The translations under genes were made by a program, and so were the position numbers. Positions 1-5,806 of a stretch of DNA of 5,806 nucleotides are shown one piece after another (positions within the stretch are counted from its first letter, which is position 1; every line of letters begins with the position of its first letter). The notes below the pieces were generated by a model. It was not told where the DNA came from, ran no database searches, and saw only the letters and a list, made by a program, of their open reading frames with translations. Source of the stretch: an uncultured Ruminococcus sp. (GTDB lineage Bacteria; Bacillota; Clostridia; Oscillospirales; CAG-272); contig CACZSC010000107.1 of assembly GCA_902783755.1 (NCBI GenBank), positions 1 to 5,806 on the forward strand, read 5' to 3'.

Positions 1-356
1 CCGATCCAGTCCGGCTCCACCAGATCCGTTATTACGCTGTCTCCGGTCCCGAAAAGTGAAGAGAAGAACGCGGCGGAGCTCACAGCTCCCGGAGCCACAT
101 CCACCGAAGTGACGTCCATGCAGCCGTTTTTTGCCGCAATGATGCTTGCCCAGCCGTTCCCGCAGCCGTAGTCCAGTACCTTGCGGCAGCTCCCGAAAGA
201 CTCCGCAGCGCGGTATAGTTTCTCCGAGGGAGCCATATCCTTCCAGCTGTCGGCGCCAATGTCAGAGCTGTTTTTTCTGTCCTCTTCCGTTATATCAAGG
301 GCTCTGCTCCAGAAATCTATTAGGATCCTGTTGTCTGTGATATCTTTCTCAGTCAT
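1..356 (-). CDS. Class I SAM-dependent methyltransferase, N-terminal part (runs off left edge)
   Basis: The first 118 codons are present and the 3' end lies outside the window. After a roughly 55-residue helical lead, residues 59-69 read KVLDYGCGNGW. This is motif I of Rossmann-fold methyltransferases, the glycine-rich loop that binds S-adenosylmethionine. About 18 residues later the strand TSVDVAP supplies the acidic residue (D86) expected to contact the ribose of the cofactor. The ATG at 356 is preceded by AAGGCGG with an 8-base spacer, and no ATG, GTG or TTG lies in frame between it and the upstream stop, so the start is secure. It follows the EamA transporter gene by 45 bp on the same strand. 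The substrate cannot be told because the C-terminal substrate-binding half is missing. Domain assignment is firm; function beyond methyl transfer is unknown. Confidence 0.9.
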   Translation of the reverse strand, partial: MTEKDITDNRILIDFWSRALDITEEDRKNSSDIGADSWKDMAPSEKLYRAAESFGSCRKVLDYGCGNGWASIIAAKNGCMDVTSVDVAPGAVSSAAFFSSLFGTGDSVITDLVEPDWI

Positions 357-364
357 TCCGTTTT

Positions 365-371
365 CCGCCTT
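365..371 (-). promoter_or_regulatory. Ribosome binding site of the methyltransferase gene
   Basis: On the minus strand this reads AAGGCGG, one base from AAGGAGG, 8 bases before the ATG at 356. The same variant stands before the membrane-protein gene at 3418. Confidence 0.6.
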
Positions 372-401
372 TTTTTGACTTATTTCTGTTCTGAAGACCG
401 T

Positions 402-1274
402 TCAGCCTGAGTGCCTTTTCGGAAGAGTCTCGCTTATGACGGCAGCCCCGATTATGAGGGCAGCTCCTACCCACCCGGCGATCCCCATCGGTTCGCGGAG
501 AAAGATCACCGAACACAGGACAGAGACTACCGGTTCAAGATATCCCAGGATCGCTACCGTCTGCACAGGCAAAGTCGCCATTCCGCTGAAATACAGACAG
601 TAGGCAACGCCGGTATGGACCAGGCCGAGCATTATGACTATAAGGACCGAGCGGATATCCAGCGTGATGACACTGCCCCAGTTTCTTATGACTACGTAGG
701 GCAGGACCGTTGCGGCTGAGACCAGCAGCTGGATCACGGATTTTTCAAGAGCGGGCATACCGCTGATCTTTCTGTTGCAAATGACTATTATGACGAAGCA
801 TGCTGCAGCCAGAAGTCCCATGATCACTCCGTGAACATTGCCTGAGGCGCTGTTCCAGAACCCGGAGACCAGAACTATTCCGGCAAAAGCGGCGATCACA
901 CAGGGGATCTTTCGTCCGTCAAGCCGTTCGTGAAGCACAAGTGGAGCGATAAGTATCACGACCGCAGGAGCTGTGTAGTTGCAGAGGCTGGCTATGGCCA
1001 CGGTGGTGCCGGTATATGCTGCAAAAAGGAATATCCAGTTGAGGCCAAGGCTTATTCCTCCGATGAGCAGCCACTTCAGATTGCTTTTTACGGCATCCCT
1101 GTCGAATTTTTTTCTTTTTGCCTTAAGGTACAGGAATATGAAAAGCGAGCCGATCAGACCGCGGCACATCGCGACGATCTCACTCGGGAGATCGACATAA
1201 CGAAGGAACATGCCTATTGTGCCGTACAGTACTACCGCTGCGATGTATTTGATCCGCTCCAAGGCAGGATTCAC
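402..1274 (-). CDS. EamA/DMT-family transporter, ten membrane segments
   Basis: A 290-residue, very hydrophobic protein of the usual length for the drug/metabolite transporter superfamily. It shows the internal duplication of two EamA domains, roughly residues 8-137 and 149-283, each of about five membrane segments. Each repeat ends in the family's characteristic segment: NYTAPAVVILIAPLVLHERL at 99-118 and GYLEPVVSVLCSVIFLREPM at 244-263, both with a conserved Pro in the helix and a closing (H/R)E. A basic stretch (KAKRKKFDRD, 51-60) fits a cytoplasmic loop. Such proteins usually export or exchange metabolites, amino acids or nucleobase-like compounds across the cytoplasmic membrane; the substrate cannot be read from sequence. 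Translation starts at GTG (1274), supported by GGGGAGG 7 bases upstream. It lies 21 bp after the broken C11 gene and 45 bp before the methyltransferase. Confidence 0.93.
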   Translation of the reverse strand: MNPALERIKYIAAVVLYGTIGMFLRYVDLPSEIVAMCRGLIGSLFIFLYLKAKRKKFDRDAVKSNLKWLLIGGISLGLNWIFLFAAYTGTTVAIASLCNYTAPAVVILIAPLVLHERLDGRKIPCVIAAFAGIVLVSGFWNSASGNVHGVIMGLLAAACFVIIVICNRKISGMPALEKSVIQLLVSAATVLPYVVIRNWGSVITLDIRSVLIVIMLGLVHTGVAYCLYFSGMATLPVQTVAILGYLEPVVSVLCSVIFLREPMGIAGWVGAALIIGAAVISETLPKRHSG

Positions 1275-1281
1275 GTTCTCG

Positions 1282-1288
1282 CCTCCCC
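1282..1288 (-). promoter_or_regulatory. Ribosome binding site fixing the GTG start of the EamA gene
   Basis: The minus strand reads GGGGAGG with a 7-base spacer to the GTG at 1274. This strong site supports the non-ATG start and places it in the 21-bp gap after the upstream TAG stop. Confidence 0.75.
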
Positions 1289-1295
1289 TTTGCTT

Positions 1296-1990
1296 CTAAT
1301 CGAAAGCTGTGAGCTTTCTCCAGGTCTCAAATTCAGTTTCCTCTTCCGGATATGCGAAGTCTTCGCTCATGGGGCAGAAAAGTGACAGGCCATGGGATCT
1401 TTCCTCGTTCCCTGCAGTTGTGTTATATATCACGATACTGCCGAGAGCCGCCCTCGCATCCGAGATTAGAGGAGCGAGTTCGGGAAAATCTCCGCTTTCC
1501 TCGAGCCTGTCCAGCAGATCTCCGGAGTCGAAAAGTCCGGTTATGTGATACGAACGCACCATATAAACGGTTTCCCCGTCTATCTCCGTCTCTTCGAACC
1601 AGGACTCATCGTAGCCCCGGTATTCTATGTAAAAATCACGCTGGTAGTCATCCAGATAGCTGTTCTTACCGTAATACCTTACGGAACTCATAAGGTCCCT
1701 GAAACCTTTGAGGTCAGTTTCGTAATGCTCCGCCAGACCCGTTGCCAGAGCCTCGAAGGCGTTCCGTCCGAATACCCGGCGGTCACGGTGAGATCCGGCT
1801 CCTCCCCGAATCCGTAGCTTTCCCGGTTGTCCGTCACGGTGATCCCGGAAAGGGTCCTCGGGGGATCCGTATCCGGCGCTGCGGTGTCAGCGGGCACATC
1901 GACGTCCGCCGGCCTGCCGCAGGCGGAAAACATAAAGAGTACCGATATCAGCAGTATGCATGAGATCAGTCTCGTCGCATGTCTGAACAT
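1296..1990 (-). pseudogene. Broken lipoprotein / clostripain-like (C11) peptidase: catalytic domain missing, frame changed
   Basis: Two parts in different frames appear to be remains of one gene. The 5' part (1990-1688, 100 codons) starts with a lipoprotein signal: a hydrophobic run and lipobox FSAC with Cys24, then an Asp/Pro-rich linker. From about residue 46 it has an Ig-like (Big_3-type) stretch with LSGITV at its start and TVTAGYSDG at its end. After that the frame turns into unconvincing sequence and stops at 1688. The 3' part is coherent in another frame from about 1760, well before its first ATG at 1691, and ends at the TAG at 1296. It looks like the C-terminal end of clostripain-type proteins: SGDLLDRL, a helix, then ALGSIVIYN and HGLSLFCP, followed by a Trp-containing tail. 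The intervening His/Cys catalytic region (a couple of hundred residues in the family) is absent, so a plain one-base error cannot restore an active enzyme. An internal deletion with frame change is the simplest reading. Ribosome binding for the lipoprotein start is weak (AAAGG, 9-base spacer). Confidence 0.72.
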
Positions 1991-2019
1991 GATTCTTTGC
2001 CTTTACTTTGTATATTGGG

Positions 2020-2040
2020 GCTCAGAGGTCTTTTCTGAGC
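2020..2040 (-). other. Small inverted repeat at the end of the GNAT gene
   Basis: GCTCAGA (2020-2026) pairs with TCTGAGC (2034-2040), giving a 7-bp stem with a 7-base loop that covers the GNAT stop codon. On the transcribed strand it is followed by CCCAATATAC and not by a T run, so it is not a standard intrinsic terminator. It might act as an RNA 3'-end or processing hairpin, or be chance. Confidence 0.35.
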
Positions 2041-2486
2041 ATTATTATCTCATCTGTTCTGTATTCCTCGGTGAAACCGTGGCCCAGGAACATCTTCACG
2101 GCGGGATTGTCTATGGCTATGTCGTCATACAGGAACTTTATCCCGGCTTCCCGGGCGGCGGAGCAGAGCATGTCCAGCGCCTGCCCTCCGTATCCTTTTC
2201 CCCTTTCGGGGGCGTGGATTATGACGTCTGCCAGATGTATCCCGCGGTCCGGATCGTAATGGTAGGCGATCTCCCCGACGAAGCTGCCTTCTCCGTCGGT
2301 GACATAGCGGTAATACCGCTTTCCGCCGCTTGAGAGGACCCAGTGGTCATACCACTCCGTCCAGTCCTCCTCCGGGAATGGGACAGTCCCGCCCCATGCA
2401 TCATTGTATGACATTGTGTCGGGATCTGAAAGCATCTCTTTTCGGAACCACAGATCCCCTGGCTCCGGTCTGTACAGGCCCGTCAT
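2022..2486 (-). CDS. GNAT-family N-acetyltransferase
   Basis: A 154-residue protein of normal length for a single GNAT domain. The acetyl-CoA binding motif A is clear: strand HLADVIIHAPE followed by the pyrophosphate loop RGKGYGG at 95-101 (R-G-x-G-x-G). Motif B follows, with IDNPAVKMFLGHGF at 125-138, holding the Asn and aromatic residues typical of the family. The N-terminal LWFRKEMLSDPDTMSYN and a Trp-rich segment (DWTEWYDHW, 41-49) resemble a subgroup of small acetyltransferases common in Clostridia. It should move acetyl from acetyl-CoA to an amine; the acceptor is unknown. Its ATG overlaps the stop of the membrane-protein gene in an ATGA. It also has its own strong AAAGGAG (2495-2501) with an 8-base spacer, so expression is probably coupled to that gene. 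Confidence 0.92.
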   Translation of the reverse strand: MTGLYRPEPGDLWFRKEMLSDPDTMSYNDAWGGTVPFPEEDWTEWYDHWVLSSGGKRYYRYVTDGEGSFVGEIAYHYDPDRGIHLADVIIHAPERGKGYGGQALDMLCSAAREAGIKFLYDDIAIDNPAVKMFLGHGFTEEYRTDEIIMLRKDL

Positions 2487-3418
2487 CTTTTTTTCTCCTT
2501 TACCGCTTCACCGGCCTGGGCCAGCTTTTCCTCGATGCCGTCCGTGAGCCCTCTGGTATAGGCCCTTACCAGCCCGTCTGTCGGCAGGGAATACCTTTCC
2601 GAGATCAGCTTAAGTATGTCATAGGGGATGCTCAGGTCATTGGCCTCTCCGTGGATCCCGTTGTAGCGGCCCAGCCCGAACACCTCTATCTTTATCTCTA
2701 CGGGCTCCATGCTGCCGTTCCAGTCCGAAAGGATCCTCCTCTGCCGTCTCTCCGACAGCGTGTTGTATATCTTCCTTATGGCGAAGGCCACGAGCCAGGC
2801 AAAGGCCAGGACTATGGGCAGGGTCACGTATGGCGGCACATAGGTCACCAGATAGTACATGTCCTCCCAGCCCCCGTTGGCCTTCCCGAGAAAGACCACC
2901 ATCACAAGGTACAGGATCACGTAGATGAAAAAGGGGATAAGGCATATGAATGTCTCCTTAATGGTGTACCGGTATCCGGATTCCACCAGGAAGAAGGACA
3001 CCAGCACCGCCAGGGGGCAGATCACGTGAAGGAAGAGATTGGCTCCGCCGACGGCGAATTCCTGATTAAGGGGAAGGATGAAGATCATCACGAACAGAAA
3101 CGTTATGGTGGTGCCTATGGTGCTCATGTAATGGAACATGGCGAGCCATTTCGGGTATACGAACCTCTTTTTCCTGATGCCGTTCACGGCGTAGGGGATG
3201 ATGAATGCGGCCGCCAGGGCCGTGAGCATGTTCGACAGTGTGGTAAAGTACCTGAAGATGTCAGAGACCTCCCATTCCATGTCCTTGTAGTGGACGATGT
3301 TCATGCCTGTGGCGAACAGGCAGCATCCGAAGGTCACGGCGCAGGCGATGATGGCTATGACGCTCCTGCGTTTCTGCAGGTCTATGAGGTACTGCCTCGC
3401 TTTCTTATTCTTCGACAT
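2483..3418 (-). CDS. Multi-pass membrane protein, Pr6Pr / AIG1-like type, with extra soluble C-terminal tail
   Basis: A 311-residue protein. After a basic N-terminus (SKNKKARQYLIDLQKRR) come about six membrane segments at roughly 18-42, 57-79, 96-116, 126-144, 156-177 and 187-216. The arrangement FRYFTTLSNML (55-65), a MSTIGTTITFLF helix and NLFLHVICPL (127-136) matches the layout of the Pr6Pr/FAR-17a-AIG1-like membrane proteins, with a Thr in the second helix (T59/T60) and a His (H131) at the start of the fourth. In the animal AIG1/ADTRP relatives a Thr and a His are the catalytic pair that hydrolyses fatty-acid esters; equivalence here is my inference. After the last helix comes a charged, soluble tail of about 95 residues not expected for the basic family. 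The ATG at 3418 has AAGGCGGG 7 bases upstream. It ends in a 4-base ATGA overlap with the GNAT gene. Substrate and role are unknown. Confidence 0.75.
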   Translation of the reverse strand: MSKNKKARQYLIDLQKRRSVIAIIACAVTFGCCLFATGMNIVHYKDMEWEVSDIFRYFTTLSNMLTALAAAFIIPYAVNGIRKKRFVYPKWLAMFHYMSTIGTTITFLFVMIFILPLNQEFAVGGANLFLHVICPLAVLVSFFLVESGYRYTIKETFICLIPFFIYVILYLVMVVFLGKANGGWEDMYYLVTYVPPYVTLPIVLAFAWLVAFAIRKIYNTLSERRQRRILSDWNGSMEPVEIKIEVFGLGRYNGIHGEANDLSIPYDILKLISERYSLPTDGLVRAYTRGLTDGIEEKLAQAGEAVKEKKR

Positions 3419-3539
3419 CTGCTTTCCCGCCTTTCCGGTCTTTTGTGAGGAGTGGGAGATCCACCGTCCGTATGAGAGGGCGAATCCCGCTATGCATATG
3501 AGCAGGCAGACATACCATGCCGGCCTGTCCCCGCTCCTG
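3419..3539 (-). other. 121-bp gap with a startless open stretch coding a membrane-like segment
   Basis: No complete gene is seen here. In frame with the membrane protein downstream, the minus strand reads without a stop from 3586 through this gap. It encodes SGDRPAWY, then a hydrophobic run (VCLLICIAGFALSYG), then a Lys-rich tail. There is no ATG, GTG or TTG in that frame. It could be a remnant of a small membrane segment or of the 5' end of the downstream gene, or a chance open frame in GC-rich DNA. No promoter with convincing -35 and -10 boxes was seen. Confidence 0.4.
3426..3433 (-). promoter_or_regulatory. Ribosome binding site that decides the start of the membrane-protein gene
   Basis: AAGGCGGG lies 7 bases before the ATG at 3418. 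It matters because the reading frame stays open upstream of this ATG to 3586, with no usable ATG, GTG or TTG in the extension. The site argues that translation begins at 3418. Confidence 0.6.
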
Positions 3540-4898
3540 TTATTTCTTCCTGCCGGCCTTCTTTCCCAGTACTTTGCTGTACGGCATCATCATGCCCTCG
3601 CTCATCCTGTTCCCCAGCTTTCTGCTGAGTTTTTTGCTGCGCATCATGCCGCCCACAAGGTACATGGCCATCATGGTGCCACGTCTTTTCTGCGGGAAGT
3701 CGTAAAATCCGTGCTTTTTGTAGAACCTGTGGTCCTCTCTCATGAGACCCTGCATCTGCCAGATGAGGTCCCTGAATATCTTGAGCCCTCCGACGCCGTA
3801 GAAGTTCTTCGGGGGCTGATAGTCCTCCGATATGTCATAGCGCAGAGTTTCCGCCAGCTGTCTTATCTCTCCTGCCGGATCCCTCTGGTTGGTGGCGATC
3901 CCGGCCAGGGTGTTGCCGCCCACCTGGGCTCTCGATTCCATGAGCACCCGGAGATTTTCCTCGCTGTCGAGTGGGCCGTCCACGAGATATGCCACGGGCC
4001 TTCCCATGGTGACCGTCCTGTGCCCGTTGCAGAACTGGCGGTCGTCGAAGATCTTGAAGCGGTATCCCATGCTGTGATCTTTTATTGTATATGCGTATAC
4101 CAGACCGTCAGCGGTCTGGATGTGCTCTCTCAGGTAGGAATCGAATCCGTCCTTATACACGCATTTCCCGTCGGATGCGCAGCGGAAGCATCCGAGACAG
4201 CCTCCCGCGAAGGGGAAATCCTCAATGTTTATGATCTCTGCCTCGCAGGGAAGGATGTTCTTCAGATATCCGCACATGTCCTCGAGCAGGTGATCCTCCG
4301 AATGGGAATAATCAGCCACTATGATGATTTTGCCGGGGGCAGTTATACCGGCCTTTTCCGGGGCAGATCCGACCGGGACGGGAGTGAACGCGCCCGCAGG
4401 CGCCGGGTCCGGCTCGCTGAATCCCTTCTCCATGTTCCAGAGCACGTATCTGAAGAAATCAAGCGCTTCCTTCTGCCCCTGTTCCCGGAGAAGATCCTCC
4501 ATGTCGGCCGAGAGGCCCCGTATGTACTTCATCTTCATATCGGCGCAGTTGTCGCTGATGTAACGGTGAGCCGTTATGTCGTAGAAGTGCTTGGACGTGG
4601 TGACCTGGGTGGCGTACCTGCCGCTGAAGTCGATGCCGCACTCTTTCATAAGCTCTATGAAACGGTGCAGCTGGGAAGGCGCAAGGAAAGTGTATATGGG
4701 ATAACAGAACACGATGAGGTCGGCTGACCGGAGGACCGGCATCCAGGAATCCGGATCCTTTTCCATCTTTTTTATCTGCTGCCCCACGTTGAGGATCTCA
4801 TAGCTGTGTTCCGGAAAGTGCTTTTCGATGTACAGCATGGTGCAGAGGGTTATGCTGTCTTTCCCCGCGGGGGATCCGTTCAGAATGACTATGTTCAT
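3540..4898 (-). CDS. Two-domain flavodoxin-like NAD(P)H/FMN oxidoreductase with Isf-type cysteine motif
   Basis: A 452-residue protein, about twice the length of a single NADPH-dependent FMN reductase, and apparently two flavodoxin-like folds in tandem. Half one (1 to about 155) begins MNIVILNGSPAGKDS, the strand-loop that binds the FMN phosphate, and has DLIVFCYPIYTFLAPSQL at 60-77, the usual second flavin loop. A Pro/Ala-rich linker follows (about 162-188). Half two begins KIIIVADYSHSEDH (190-203), with four cysteines in CLGCFRCASDGKC (C234, C237, C240, C246). This C-x2-C-x2-C-x5-C spacing fits iron-sulfur flavoproteins, though related reductases carry similar cysteines without a proven cluster. 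Next comes TADGLVYAYTIKDHSMG, in the place of the usual flavin loop but without the common PxY. The last 90 or so residues are basic and Met-rich. It is probably a cytoplasmic electron-transfer flavoprotein; partner and substrate are unknown. AAGGA with a 7-base spacer supports the ATG at 4898. Confidence 0.85.
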   Translation of the reverse strand: MNIVILNGSPAGKDSITLCTMLYIEKHFPEHSYEILNVGQQIKKMEKDPDSWMPVLRSADLIVFCYPIYTFLAPSQLHRFIELMKECGIDFSGRYATQVTTSKHFYDITAHRYISDNCADMKMKYIRGLSADMEDLLREQGQKEALDFFRYVLWNMEKGFSEPDPAPAGAFTPVPVGSAPEKAGITAPGKIIIVADYSHSEDHLLEDMCGYLKNILPCEAEIINIEDFPFAGGCLGCFRCASDGKCVYKDGFDSYLREHIQTADGLVYAYTIKDHSMGYRFKIFDDRQFCNGHRTVTMGRPVAYLVDGPLDSEENLRVLMESRAQVGGNTLAGIATNQRDPAGEIRQLAETLRYDISEDYQPPKNFYGVGGLKIFRDLIWQMQGLMREDHRFYKKHGFYDFPQKRRGTMMAMYLVGGMMRSKKLSRKLGNRMSEGMMMPYSKVLGKKAGRKK

Positions 4899-4905
4899 TG
4901 TTAAA

Positions 4906-4910
4906 TCCTT
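4906..4910 (-). promoter_or_regulatory. Ribosome binding site of the flavoprotein gene
   Basis: AAGGA lies 7 bases before the ATG at 4898, inside a short AT-rich patch (about 4899-4924) that stands out in this GC-rich stretch. The patch might contain a -10 element, but no matching -35 box was recognised. Confidence 0.55.
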
Positions 4911-4943
4911 AAAAATGTATTTATGCGGTACGGTGCCGGAAGA

Positions 4944-5510
4944 TCATTCCGCTCCGCCCGCTTTTCTGTCCAGAAGGTCGTATACCGCTTTATATGTCTC
5001 CCCGGAAAACCGGTGCTCCGGCATCCAGAACGCGAAAAGTTTCCTGAGGCCTTCCGTATCGCCGCAGATCCGCTTCGCCTGCTCACAGGCAAAGACGTTC
5101 GCGTCGACTTCATGGGGCTGGCCGAGATAGAGATCCTTCAGGTACTCTCCCGTCCCGTCCAGCCTGAACTCAGGATACTCTCCGCCTTTTCTGACGTAAC
5201 AGGTTCCGTCATACATTATGATGTACCCGGAGCTTCGCCTTATCTCTTCGCTGAACTCCCCGGGACGGAGATACTGAGACGCGTGCCTAAGTTCATGATA
5301 CAGAAAAAATGCTTTTTCATAGTCAGGGGATCCTGACAGCAGCTGCCTGTTCATATATACGGTCTTTGTTTCCGGATCGAAGGTGCCGTTGGCATACTCA
5401 TATCCCGGAGGCATGTCGAAGGAAAGTATCAGGTCAAGTCCGTGTTTCCGGCAGTATGAACCGAAATGCAGTTCGTAGCTGAAGTTCGTATTCTCATTAC
5501 TGCTTTTCAT
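4944..5510 (-). CDS. Zincin-type metallopeptidase-like protein (HELRH ... HEVDA)
   Basis: A 188-residue protein without a signal peptide or membrane segment, so probably cytoplasmic. The helix AFFLYHELRHASQY (68-80) contains an HExxH zinc motif: H72 and H76 as ligands, E73 as the general base. About 57 residues on, PHEVDANVFACE (132-143) resembles the E-x-D-A-x-x-F-A helix that gives the third ligand (E134) in gluzincin-like families such as ImmA/IrrE-type and SprT-like peptidases. I do not recognise the exact family. The region between, with SSGYIIMYDGTCYV and EYLKDLYLG, gives no further assignment. The ATG at 5510 has GGAG 8 bases upstream and sits in an ATGA overlap with the stop of the preceding gene, so the two are probably translated together. 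Substrate is unknown; a role in cleaving a regulator or in processing the product of the partner gene is conceivable but unsupported. Confidence 0.72.
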   Translation of the reverse strand: MKSSNENTNFSYELHFGSYCRKHGLDLILSFDMPPGYEYANGTFDPETKTVYMNRQLLSGSPDYEKAFFLYHELRHASQYLRPGEFSEEIRRSSGYIIMYDGTCYVRKGGEYPEFRLDGTGEYLKDLYLGQPHEVDANVFACEQAKRICGDTEGLRKLFAFWMPEHRFSGETYKAVYDLLDRKAGGAE

Positions 5511-5806
5511 CGGTCCTGCTCCGGGCTCCAGACGAACAGTCCCGCCGCGGCCGACAGCGGACGTATCAGATCCATCATGCTGAGATCCGGGTCATAGACG
5601 GTCATATACGTGTCATCGGGCTCGATGTCTATCATGACACGCCGCGACTCGAACACCGCCCTGAGGAAAAAGTTTCCCGAAAGGCCTTCCAGTCTTTCCG
5701 CGAACTGTTCCGGGTCCGGATCGTTATCCCAGCTCTCACAGTTGTCAAAGGAGACTTTCATGTCGTAATAGCAGTTGAGCTTCAGAAGGATCTCAGCGAA
5801 TCCGCG
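5507..5806 (-). CDS. Unidentified small protein, C-terminal part (enters from right edge)
   Basis: The frame is open from the window edge. The ATG at 5761 has no ribosome binding site, and the 15 codons before it (RGFAEILLKLNCYYD) read like protein, so the true start probably lies outside the window. The visible 99 codons form a compact, acidic, soluble sequence. It has a helix around ERLEGL, alternating strands (FFLRAVF, RVMIDIEPDD, YMTVYDPD), a helix MMDLIRPLSAAAG and a final strand LFVWSPE. This suggests a small alpha/beta domain. I recognise no catalytic motif. It ends in an ATGA overlap with the metallopeptidase-like gene, which makes a functional or regulatory link plausible. Confidence 0.7.
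   Translation of the reverse strand, partial: RGFAEILLKLNCYYDMKVSFDNCESWDNDPDPEQFAERLEGLSGNFFLRAVFESRRVMIDIEPDDTYMTVYDPDLSMMDLIRPLSAAAGLFVWSPEQDR

Noticed and set aside
386..411. Possible terminator after the EamA gene (CTGAA/TTCAG stem)
   Set aside because: The stem is only 5 bp, AT-rich, and has no following T run on the minus strand; the methyltransferase follows closely on the same strand.
1688..1990. An intact 100-residue lipoprotein gene
   Set aside because: Its last 25 or so codons are not protein-like, and the adjoining frame over the same bases reads as C11-type sequence, which indicates a frame change and not a natural end.
2330..3448. A 372-codon open frame on the plus strand
   Set aside because: It is antisense to the membrane-protein and GNAT genes, His- and Gly-rich with no domain, and has no supporting start context.
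3297..4727. A 476-codon open frame on the plus strand, longer than the gene opposite it
   Set aside because: It lies antisense to the flavoprotein gene, which has clear FMN-loop and cysteine motifs and a good ribosome binding site. The plus-strand translation has no recognisable domain; long antisense frames are common in GC-rich codon usage.
5507..5761. A complete 84-residue gene starting at the ATG at 5761
   Set aside because: There is no ribosome binding site before that ATG, and protein-like sequence continues in frame to the window edge, so it is annotated as partial.
1..5806. Defence island, biosynthetic cluster or mobile element
   Set aside because: No nuclease, transposase, integrase, CRISPR repeat or biosynthetic core enzyme was seen; the genes are common accessory families in a same-strand run.

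Overview
All genes recognised in this 5.8 kb window lie on the minus strand, so the biological reading order runs from position 5806 down to 1. The organism is most likely an anaerobic, mid-GC Gram-positive of the Clostridia type. This is inferred from the strong AAAGGAG-like ribosome binding sites, a lipoprotein signal followed by an Ig-like domain and clostripain-type (C11) sequence, and the mix of flavodoxin-fold, EamA, GNAT and small membrane-protein genes. No rRNA, tRNA, CRISPR array, transposase or phage structural gene was seen, so the taxon remains an inference.

Layout in transcription order: (1) the 3' part of a small unidentified gene entering from the right edge (5806-5507); (2) a 188-residue zincin-type metallopeptidase-like protein (5510-4944) overlapping it by ATGA; (3) a 452-residue protein with two flavodoxin-like halves, the second carrying a C-x2-C-x2-C-x5-C motif (4898-3540); (4) a 121-bp gap with an odd open reading stretch; (5) a multi-pass membrane protein resembling the Pr6Pr/AIG1-like group, with an extra soluble tail (3418-2483); (6) a GNAT acetyltransferase overlapping it by ATGA (2486-2022); (7) a broken lipoprotein/clostripain-like gene (1990-1296); (8) a ten-segment EamA/DMT transporter starting at GTG (1274-402); (9) the N-terminal two-thirds or so of a class I SAM-dependent methyltransferase leaving the left edge (356-1).

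The genes are tightly packed (gaps of 21 to 121 bp, two 4-base overlaps, no intrinsic terminator seen). They could be one long or two to three shorter transcription units. The content is a run of small-molecule and housekeeping accessory functions (redox flavoprotein, acetyl transfer, methyl transfer, metabolite export, membrane protein) and does not form a recognisable pathway. I found no convincing new defence or mobile system. The points most worth following are the decayed C11 peptidase, the metallopeptidase and its coupled unknown partner, the two-domain flavoprotein, and the membrane gene with a startless open extension upstream.
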